Shown here piece after piece: positions 1 through 5,771 of a DNA stretch of 11,282 nucleotides. The notes under the pieces were generated by a model. The model searched no databases. It was not told the DNA's origin and worked only from the letters and a program-made list of their open reading frames with translations. Numbering within the stretch: the stretch's first letter is position 1; each line of letters starts with the position of its first letter. Position numbers and translations under genes: made by a program. Origin of the DNA: Gemmatimonadota bacterium. GTDB lineage: Bacteria; Orphanbacterota; Orphanbacteria; Orphanbacterales; Orphanbacteraceae. The stretch is taken from NCBI GenBank assembly GCA_013002425.1, contig JABDJQ010000571.1, positions 1-11,282 on the forward strand, in the 5' to 3' direction.

Positions 1-1329
1 CTGCAGGAGAAGGTCGACGCGCTCCTCGCAGAGTCCCGTTTCGATGATCTCCGCATCCTGCTTTCCGAAGAGCATCCCAGCGACCTCGCCGATATCGTCA
101 ACCACGTCGGAGAGGACGACAAGTCCACGCTCTTCCGGTTGATTTCGAGCGAGCTTTCTCCCGAAGTCCTCTCCCGCGTAAAAGACTCCACGCTGACCGC
201 GCTTCTCGCCGGCCTCGACGACGAAGAGATTTCGACCGCCGTCGATCAGCTTCGCAGCGACGACGCGGCCGATATCGTCGCGCAGCTTTCCGAAGACGAC
301 GCCAGTCGTGTCATGGACCTCATGGAAGACGAGGATAAGGAGAGCCTCCAGACGCTGCTCACGTATCCCGAGGAGAGCGCCGGCGGACTCATGGAGAGCG
401 AGTTCGTCGCCGTACATGAAAACGTCACGGTCGGCGAGGCGGTGCACGAGCTTCGTCTCCGCGCGCGCGCCGTCGAGCAGGTGCAGAACGTCTACGCGAT
501 CGATCGCGCGGGGCGCCTGGTCGGGATCCTCGAACTCTGGCGCCTCACGATTTCATCCGACGACCATCCGGTCGAACCGCTGATCGACCGCGAGTTCTAC
601 AGCGTGCCGGTCGACATGGATCAGGAAGAGGTGGCTTCTCTCGCGATGCGCTACGATCTCGTGGAGGTGCCGGTCGTCGATGCGGGGGGAATCCTCGTCG
701 GCCGCATCACGCTCGATGACGTGCTCGACGTCGTCGAAGAGGAGGCGACCGAGGATCTCACGCGCATGGCGGGCACGACCGAAGACGACGTGCACGAGGA
801 CTCGGTGTTCCGCGTCACGTGGCTCCGGCTCCCGTGGCTCCTGATCGGGCTCGCCGGCGGGATCGGATCGGCGCTTCTCATGGGGCGCTTCGAGGCGCAG
901 CTGAACCAGGTCATCGCGCTCGCGTTCTTCGTGCCCGTCATCATGGCGATGGGGGGGAGCGTGGGCATCCAGTGCTCCACGGTCGTGGTCCGTTCGATCG
1001 CGCTCGGTGAAATGGACGCGAAGCGGGTCGGGGAGCGGATCGCGCGCGAGTTCTCGGTTTCGCTCATCATGGCGCTCATCCTGTCGCTCCTGCTCGCGGT
1101 GATCGCGTTCGTTCTCCAGGGTTCGTGGGGGCTCTGCCTCATTCTCGGCATCGCGCTCTTCCTGTCGATTCTCGTCGCCGCGTGCGCGGGCACCATGATT
1201 CCGATTCTGCTGCGTCGCATGGGATTCGACCCCGCGCTCGCGACGGGGCCGTTCATTACGACCACGAACGACGTATTGAACCTGCTCATCTACTTCGTGG
1301 TCGCCGCCCAGCTCATCGGACGGATCTGA
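1..1329 (+). CDS. mgtE: Magnesium transporter MgtE, 5' end outside window
   Basis: Homodimeric inner-membrane Mg2+ channel gated by cytoplasmic Mg2+ binding. The reading frame is open from base 1, so the true start lies upstream. The TTG at 139 is an internal leucine, because the residues before it (such as LLSEEHPSDLADIV) already belong to the MgtE N domain. With 442 codons visible against about 450 for the family, only a few residues are missing. Order by visible codon: acidic helical N domain (1-130), two CBS domains (about 131-255), the connecting 'plug' helix around EEEATEDL, then five membrane helices (about 277-297, 303-320, 351-374, 378-402, 418-440). The last helix carries TTTND, whose Asp (codon 424) matches the conserved pore aspartate. 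The family GNxGxQ motif reads GSVGIQ here (Asn to Ser, codon 320). The stop lies 1 base before the recO start, suggesting co-transcription. The identification is secure; the Asn change is worth noting but does not argue for loss of function. Confidence 0.95.
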   Translation: MQEKVDALLAESRFDDLRILLSEEHPSDLADIVNHVGEDDKSTLFRLISSELSPEVLSRVKDSTLTALLAGLDDEEISTAVDQLRSDDAADIVAQLSEDDASRVMDLMEDEDKESLQTLLTYPEESAGGLMESEFVAVHENVTVGEAVHELRLRARAVEQVQNVYAIDRAGRLVGILELWRLTISSDDHPVEPLIDREFYSVPVDMDQEEVASLAMRYDLVEVPVVDAGGILVGRITLDDVLDVVEEEATEDLTRMAGTTEDDVHEDSVFRVTWLRLPWLLIGLAGGIGSALLMGRFEAQLNQVIALAFFVPVIMAMGGSVGIQCSTVVVRSIALGEMDAKRVGERIAREFSVSLIMALILSLLLAVIAFVLQGSWGLCLILGIALFLSILVAACAGTMIPILLRRMGFDPALATGPFITTTNDVLNLLIYFVVAAQLIGRI

Positions 1330-1330
1330 C

Positions 1331-2071
1331 ATGGCAATCCGTAAAGACGAAGCCATCGTTCTCGGCCGCCGCCGGCTGCAGGAGTCGAGCCTGATCGTCG
1401 ATCTCTTCACGCGCCATGCCGGGCGCCTCCGCGTCGTGGCGAAGGGGGCGCGAAGAACGAGGAGCCGCTTCTCCGGCGTTCTGGAGCCCACTACCGTGGT
1501 TCAGGTCGTCTACTACGAAAAGGAGACGAGGGACCTCCAGCTCCTGACGCAGGCCGACCTCGTCGAATCGTACTCCGGGCTCAGGGAGTCGCTGTTGAGA
1601 CTCTCTTACGGCTATGCGATAATCGAGAGTCTGATCGGAATGAAGCGGGAAGAGAGCGGCGCGGAAACCCTCTTTCGCCTCGCCAGAGAAACGTTTCGAG
1701 AGATCGATGCCGCGGCCGAAGATCGTCTCGAGGCGGTCCTCTGGCGTTTCTTGCTTCTGGCGCTCGAAGACACCGGGTTCAAACCGGAACTGGAACAGTG
1801 CCTGGCATGCGGCCGCGTCGAAACCGCCGACGAGATGGTGTTCGACTCGCGGGCCGGCGGCGTTCTCTGTCGCAGGCACGGCGCGGCGGGGCTCGCCCTT
1901 TCGCTCGAAACGCGCGAAGTGCTGATCGAGTGCGCGCGCGGGAGCGCCGATCGAAGTCCGTCGCGCGGCCGCGTGACGGCCGAGGGACGCGAAGCCATAC
2001 GACGATTTTTAGTCGAGCACGGTCTCGGGCGATCCCCGTTCCGTCCGCTGGAGGATCTGATTCGTTCATGA
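1331..2071 (+). CDS. recO: DNA repair protein RecO
   Basis: RecO anneals complementary DNA strands and, with RecR, loads RecA onto SSB-coated single strands in the RecF pathway. The 246-aa product has the usual family length. It opens with the N-terminal OB-fold signature (KDEAIVLGRRRLQESSLIVDLFTRHAGRL, abridged: KDEAIVLGRR, then SSLIVDLFT, then KGARR near residue 36), followed by an alpha-helical part. The zinc-finger region has C157-x2-C160 and then C180-x2-H183, preceded by the typical AGGVLC. The usual fourth ligand is Cys, so His183 is a variant that could still bind zinc. The ATG follows the mgtE stop by 1 base, with only a weak GGA-rich Shine-Dalgarno stretch, so translation probably relies on coupling. 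The stop TGA overlaps the glyQ start (ATGA). The gene uses some codons rare elsewhere in the window (ata, tta, aga, agg), partly where a candidate promoter overlaps it at 1595-1623. recO next to glyQS is a common bacterial arrangement. Confidence 0.95.
   Translation: MAIRKDEAIVLGRRRLQESSLIVDLFTRHAGRLRVVAKGARRTRSRFSGVLEPTTVVQVVYYEKETRDLQLLTQADLVESYSGLRESLLRLSYGYAIIESLIGMKREESGAETLFRLARETFREIDAAAEDRLEAVLWRFLLLALEDTGFKPELEQCLACGRVETADEMVFDSRAGGVLCRRHGAAGLALSLETREVLIECARGSADRSPSRGRVTAEGREAIRRFLVEHGLGRSPFRPLEDLIRS
1595..1623 (+). promoter_or_regulatory. Candidate internal sigma70-type promoter within recO
   Basis: The -35 element is TTGAGA (1595-1600, 5 of 6 to TTGACA). The spacer is exactly 17 bases (1601-1617). 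The -10 element is GATAAT (1618-1623, 5 of 6 to TATAAT) and is preceded by TGC, which adds an extended -10 TGn. Transcription would start near 1630, about 440 bases before glyQ. The underlying codons include ttg, aga and ata, uncommon in this window. This could supply glyQ-glyS transcripts independently of mgtE-recO. Chance occurrence is possible, and the primary sigma factor of this organism is not known. Confidence 0.4.
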
Positions 2072-2964
2072 TGAAGAGTGGCGCTACATTTCAGGAAATC
2101 ATTATGGCGCTCGACCGTTTCTGGTCCGAGCGCGGGTGCGTTCTTTCGACCCCTTACAACTCCGAAGTCGGCGCGGGCACGTTCAACCCCGCCACGTTTC
2201 TGCGCGTGCTCGGCCCCGAGCCGTGGAAGGCGGCGTACGTCGAGTTCTCGAAGCGCCCCAAGGACGGCCGCTACGGAGAGAACCCGAATCGGGTGCAGGG
2301 CTTTCACCAGTACCAGGTGATCCTGAAGCCGTCGCCGGCCGACGTGCAGGACGTCTACATCGAGTCGCTCCGCGCGATCGGTATCGACCTCGCGCAGCAC
2401 GACCTGCGTTTCGTGGAAGACGACTGGGAGTCACCCACGCTCGGCGCGTGGGGCCTCGGCTGGGAAGTGTGGCTCGACGGCATGGAAGTGACGCAGTTCA
2501 CGTACTTCCAGCAGACGGGAAGCGTGGACCTCGATCCGATCTCGGTCGAGCTCACGTACGGGCTCGAGCGCCTCGTGATGTTCATTCAGGGCGTCGACTC
2601 GATCTTCGACATTCGATGGAACGATACGTTCACCTGGGGCGACGTGCTGCGCAATTCCGAAGTCGATTACTGCGCGCTGAACTTCAAAGAGGCCGACGTC
2701 GATTTTCATCTGGGGCAGTTTCAGTTCTTCGAAACGGAAGCGGCGCGGCTCCTCGAACTCGGCCACATCTTCCCCGCATACGATTACGTGGTGAAGGCTT
2801 CGCACGCGTTCAACATGCTCGAAGCGCGCGGTTCGATCAGCGTCACGGAACGCACCGCGTACATCGGGCGCATTCGCAACCTGGCGCGCAAAACGGCCGT
2901 CGCGTATGTCGAGCGCCGCGAAGAGATGGGCTTTCCGCTGCTCGGGAAGGGAGCGGGCAAGTGA
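2068..2964 (+). CDS. glyQ: Glycyl-tRNA synthetase, alpha subunit
   Basis: This is the catalytic subunit of the (alpha-beta)2 bacterial glycyl-tRNA synthetase, a cytoplasmic class II enzyme that activates glycine with ATP. The product has 298 aa, matching the family. Class II motif 2 is GRYGENPNR (residues 67-75). Other hallmarks are HDLRFVEDDWESPTLGAWG and GMEVTQFTYFQQ. Motif 3 is LTYGLERL (162-169). ISVTERTAYI lies near the C-terminus. The start is ATG 2068, overlapping the recO stop as ATGA; ATG 2071 is an equally possible start one codon later. The next ATG (2104) would remove the conserved TFQEII segment. A GGAGGA lies at 2050-2055, 12-15 bases upstream, rather far for direct use, so coupling to recO translation is likely. 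The open frame continues upstream to 1798, but that part lies inside recO and is not coding. Identification is essentially certain. Confidence 0.98.
   Translation: MMKSGATFQEIIMALDRFWSERGCVLSTPYNSEVGAGTFNPATFLRVLGPEPWKAAYVEFSKRPKDGRYGENPNRVQGFHQYQVILKPSPADVQDVYIESLRAIGIDLAQHDLRFVEDDWESPTLGAWGLGWEVWLDGMEVTQFTYFQQTGSVDLDPISVELTYGLERLVMFIQGVDSIFDIRWNDTFTWGDVLRNSEVDYCALNFKEADVDFHLGQFQFFETEAARLLELGHIFPAYDYVVKASHAFNMLEARGSISVTERTAYIGRIRNLARKTAVAYVERREEMGFPLLGKGAGK
2947..2953 (+). promoter_or_regulatory. Ribosome binding site for glyS
   Basis: AAGGGAG lies 7 bases before the GTG at 2961, inside the last codons of glyQ. It supports GTG 2961 over any upstream start in the longer open frame. Confidence 0.75.
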
Positions 2965-5048
2965 GCGACCTGCTTCTCGAAATCGGAACGGAAGAGATCC
3001 CGGCCGGCTACATCGAGCCCGCGCTGCGCGCGTTCGCGAAGAACATGAAGTCGCACTTGAAAGAGGCGCGGATCGCGCACGCCGAGATCGAAACGTACGC
3101 GACGCCGCGAAGATTGACCCTGCTGATTCACGGGCTTGCCGCGCGGCAGGAGGACCTCGACCGCGAAGAGAACGGACCGCCGAAGAGGGTGGCGTTCGAC
3201 GAAGAGGGCAACCCCACGAAAGCCGCGATCGGATTCGCGAAGAAGAACGGCGTCGAGGTGGCGGACCTTCGCACCGTCGAGACCGACAAGGGCGAGTATC
3301 TCGTCGCTTCCGTTCACGAAGCGGGGCGCCCGACGACCGCGGTCCTCGGCGAAATCGTGCCGGCGATCGTGGCGGCGCTGCCGTTCCCGAAAACGCAGCG
3401 TTGGGAGTCGAGCGGGTTTCTGTTCGCGCGTCCGATCCGCTGGATCGTGGCGCTGCTCGACCAGACGGTCGTCCCGATCACGATCGCCGACGTGACGAGC
3501 GGGCGCGAAAGCCGGGGACACAGAATTCTGTCCCCGGGGCCTGTGCCGATCGCGGGGCCGGACACGTACGAAGACGATCTGATGGCGGCGCACGTCGTCG
3601 TTTCGCCGCCGGCCCGCCGCGTCTTGATCGAGGCGGCGATCGATGCCGTCGCGCAGGAGCGCGAGGTCCGGATCATCCCCGATGACGCGCTTCTCGAAGA
3701 GGTCACGTATCTCGTCGAGTATCCGCACGCGATTCTGGGAAGCTTCGACAAACGCTTTCTCGCGCTTCCCGACCGCATCGTGACGACCGCCATGCGCTCG
3801 CATCAGCGCTACTTCGCCGTGCAGGACGAAACGGGCACGCTGCAGCCGCATTTCGTGACGATCGCGAACGGAACCGGCGCGAACGAGAAGTCGGTGCGCG
3901 CCGGAAACGAGCGCGTGCTGACCGCGCGCCTCGCCGACGCGGCGTTCTACTGGGACGAAGATCGCGCGACCGCGCCCGCCGATCGCGTGGCGATGCTCGA
4001 GCGCATCGTGTGGCAGAAGGGGATGGGGTCGCTGCTCGACAAGACGGAGCGCGTCCGCACGATCGCCGAAGCAATCTCCCTCGCGGTGGCGCCGAGCGCG
4101 AAGGAGACCGTTTCGCGCGCCGCGCAGATCGGGAAGACCGACCTCACGACCGAAATGATCAAGGACGGCAAGGAATTCACGAAGCTGCAGGGCTATATGG
4201 GCATGGAGTACGCGCTGGCGGCCGGCGAACCGGAAGAGGTCGCGCTCGCGATTTACGAACAGTACATGCCGCGTTTCAGCGGCGACGATCTCCCTTCCTC
4301 CGTCCCGGGCGCGATCCTTTCCCTCGCGGACAGGGTCGATACGATGCTGGCGGCCGTTTCGCTCGGGAACATGCCGACGGGGTCGCAGGACCCGTACGCG
4401 CTCCGCCGCCACGCCCGCGGCATTCTGCGCCTGCTGGGCGAGGGGGGCGTCGATCTCGAAGTCGGCCGTCTGATCGACCTCGGCGTCGAAGTTCTCGGCG
4501 CGCGGATCGAAGATCCTGCTAAGGTGAAAACGGACACGATGGAGTTCATGCGCGGGCGGCTCGAGAACATGCTCGGCGAGAAGGGATACACGTACGATAT
4601 CGTGAACGCGGTCGTTTCGCTGAACATGGAAGACCCGGCCGACGTGGAAGAACGCGTCCTCGCGATCCGTGATTTCCGCGAGACCGACGATTTCCAGAAT
4701 CTCGTGCACGGATACAAGCGTGTCGTCAACATTCTGAAGAAGGCGGAGGGCGACGCGGGCGTTCCCGACCCCGCGCTTTTCCGGGACGACGAGGAGCGCG
4801 CCCTTCACGAGGCCGTGGAGGCGGCGCGGCCGCATTACGAGTCGGCTCTCGCCGAACGGAACTACAGGGACGCGATGGAACGTCTGATCACGCTGCGGGG
4901 CCCGATCGACCGGTTCTTCGACAAGGTGCTCGTGATGGACAAGGATGAGGCGATTCGAAAGAACCGCATCGCTCTTTTGTCGGGAATCGCTCAGCTTTTC
5001 GGGAATCTGGCCGATCTTTCCAAGGTAGTCCTCGAAGGGGAGAACTGA
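2961..5048 (+). CDS. glyS: Glycyl-tRNA synthetase, beta subunit
   Basis: The beta subunit recognises tRNA-Gly and pairs with GlyQ. The 695 aa compare with about 690 for the family. The start is GTG 2961, overlapping the glyQ stop as GTGA and giving VSDLLLEIGTEEIPAGYIEP, the canonical GlyS N-terminus. A longer open frame reaching back to 2136 lies inside glyQ and is not coding. Landmarks are FARPIRWIVALL, RGHRILSPGPV (from residue 185), TAMRSHQRYFAV, ANGTGANEKSVRAGNERVL, an HD-like core KTDLTTEM...KLQGYMG (from 392), SGDDLPSSVPGAILSLADR, MPTGSQDPYALRR (from 471), and a C-terminal DALR-type anticodon-binding region (about 560-695). Relative to my memory of the E. coli protein there is a short KDGK insertion after TEMI. 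A 26-base near-palindrome overlaps the RGHRILSPG codons. The stop is 1 base before the GT2 gene. Confidence 0.98.
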   Translation: MSDLLLEIGTEEIPAGYIEPALRAFAKNMKSHLKEARIAHAEIETYATPRRLTLLIHGLAARQEDLDREENGPPKRVAFDEEGNPTKAAIGFAKKNGVEVADLRTVETDKGEYLVASVHEAGRPTTAVLGEIVPAIVAALPFPKTQRWESSGFLFARPIRWIVALLDQTVVPITIADVTSGRESRGHRILSPGPVPIAGPDTYEDDLMAAHVVVSPPARRVLIEAAIDAVAQEREVRIIPDDALLEEVTYLVEYPHAILGSFDKRFLALPDRIVTTAMRSHQRYFAVQDETGTLQPHFVTIANGTGANEKSVRAGNERVLTARLADAAFYWDEDRATAPADRVAMLERIVWQKGMGSLLDKTERVRTIAEAISLAVAPSAKETVSRAAQIGKTDLTTEMIKDGKEFTKLQGYMGMEYALAAGEPEEVALAIYEQYMPRFSGDDLPSSVPGAILSLADRVDTMLAAVSLGNMPTGSQDPYALRRHARGILRLLGEGGVDLEVGRLIDLGVEVLGARIEDPAKVKTDTMEFMRGRLENMLGEKGYTYDIVNAVVSLNMEDPADVEERVLAIRDFRETDDFQNLVHGYKRVVNILKKAEGDAGVPDPALFRDDEERALHEAVEAARPHYESALAERNYRDAMERLITLRGPIDRFFDKVLVMDKDEAIRKNRIALLSGIAQLFGNLADLSKVVLEGEN
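3512..3537. repeat. Near-perfect 26-base palindrome inside glyS
   Basis: The arms CCGGGG (3512-3517) and CCCCGG (3532-3537) flank the perfect 12-base palindrome ACAGAATTCTGT (3520-3531, EcoRI site in the centre). Only an AC at 3518-3519 breaks the symmetry. It encodes RGHRILSPG, a segment conserved in GlyS proteins, so the protein sequence may by itself account for it. Similar GGGGACA...TGTCCCC palindromes occur as dispersed repeats in some bacterial genomes; that comparison is from memory. No second copy was noticed in this window. Confidence 0.5.
5037..5042 (+). promoter_or_regulatory. Ribosome binding site deciding the TTG start of the GT2 gene
   Basis: GGGGAG lies 7 bases before TTG 5050 and overlaps the end of glyS. 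No ATG or GTG is available upstream of the conserved LSIVYPAYNEE segment, so this site supports the TTG. Confidence 0.7.
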
Positions 5049-5049
5049 T

Positions 5050-5757
5050 TTGGTCAGTGAACTGAGCATCGTCTATCCGGCGTACAACGAAGAAGAGAAC
5101 GTCGACATGTCGTACGAGCGGGCCGTGGAAGCCGTGAAGCTCGCGGGCGTCGAAGACTACGAAATCCTCTTCGTCGACGACGGCAGCAGCGACCGGACGG
5201 CCGAACTCGTGAACGCGCTCGAGAAAAAAGACCCGCACGTGCGGCTCATCAAGCACCCGACGAACCTGGGCTACGCCGAGGCGCTCAAGTCCGGCTTCAC
5301 GGCCGCTTCGAAAAAGTACGTCTTCTATTCGGACGCCGACAATCAGTTCGATCTGAAAGAGATCAAGAACTTCCTCCCCGCGATCGAGGATTACGACATC
5401 GTCTGCGGTTTTCGCATCTATCGTTTCGATCCGCTCTCCCGTCTCTTTCTCTCCTGGGGCTACAATCTGATCGCGCGTACGATCTTCCGGATTCGCGTGC
5501 GCGACATCGACTGCGCGTTCAAACTGTTCCGGAAGGACGTGTTCGACAAGATCACGATCGAGTCGAAGAAGTTCTTCGTGGATACGGAGATTCTCGCGAA
5601 GGCGAAGAAGTACGACTTGAAAGTGACGGAGATCGGCGTGCGGCACTATCCGCGAACGGCGGGGAGTTCGACCGTACGACCGAGCCATGTGATTTCGACG
5701 GTCGCGGAACTGATCGAGATGTGGTTCAAGATCAGCTTCCGATCCTCTCAGCGCTGA
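5050..5757 (+). CDS. Family 2 glycosyltransferase, polyprenyl-phosphate sugar synthase type
   Basis: This is a GT-A fold inverting glycosyltransferase of the dolichyl-phosphate mannose/glucose synthase group. By homology it should transfer a sugar from a nucleotide sugar to a polyprenyl phosphate at the cytoplasmic face of the membrane. Visible motifs are SIVYPAYNEEENV (6-18), the nucleotide-binding FVDDGSSDRT (41-50), NLGYAEALKSGF (72-83), and the metal/catalytic D95-A-D97 followed by NQFD. A basic stretch and DIDCAFKLFRKDVF follow. The 235-aa protein ends after the catalytic domain and has none of the C-terminal membrane helices found in CsbB-like members, so it is probably peripheral. The start is TTG 5050, 1 base after the glyS stop, with a good ribosome binding site. 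A GTCAGTGAACTG tract follows, with no better start before the first beta strand. Donor sugar and lipid are unknown. Its position ahead of two YfhO-type proteins suggests it charges a lipid carrier for them. Confidence 0.9.
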   Translation: MVSELSIVYPAYNEEENVDMSYERAVEAVKLAGVEDYEILFVDDGSSDRTAELVNALEKKDPHVRLIKHPTNLGYAEALKSGFTAASKKYVFYSDADNQFDLKEIKNFLPAIEDYDIVCGFRIYRFDPLSRLFLSWGYNLIARTIFRIRVRDIDCAFKLFRKDVFDKITIESKKFFVDTEILAKAKKYDLKVTEIGVRHYPRTAGSSTVRPSHVISTVAELIEMWFKISFRSSQR

Positions 5758-5761
5758 TCCC

Positions 5762-5766
5762 GGGGG
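5762..5766 (+). promoter_or_regulatory. Possible ribosome binding site for the first YfhO-like gene
   Basis: GGGGG lies 5 bases before TTG 5772 in the 14-base gap after the GT2 stop. It is a modest match, but it supports TTG 5772 over the GTG at 5721, which would overlap the GT2 gene by 37 bases. Confidence 0.4.
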
Positions 5767-5771
5767 CGACT

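Noticed and set aside
139..141. TTG as start of the MgtE gene
   Set aside because: The frame is open upstream to base 1 and encodes recognisable MgtE N-domain sequence, so the real start lies outside the window.
951..957. Run of seven G in mgtE as a possible phase-variation tract
   Set aside because: The frame is intact across it, the length is modest for GC-rich DNA, and MgtE is not a typical phase-variable protein.
1798..2067. Upstream extension of the glyQ reading frame
   Set aside because: This part lies inside recO in another frame, and GlyQ homology begins only at about 2068.
2784..5069. 761-codon open frame on the minus strand opposite glyS
   Set aside because: It mirrors the codon bias of glyS (GC-rich codons rarely give stops on the opposite strand), is rich in Arg/His/Asp without any domain, and lies fully antisense to a certain gene.
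5748..5757. Perfect 10-base palindrome TCAGCGCTGA at the GT2 stop
   Set aside because: Short, with no extended arms and no T tract, so it is neither a convincing terminator nor an operator.
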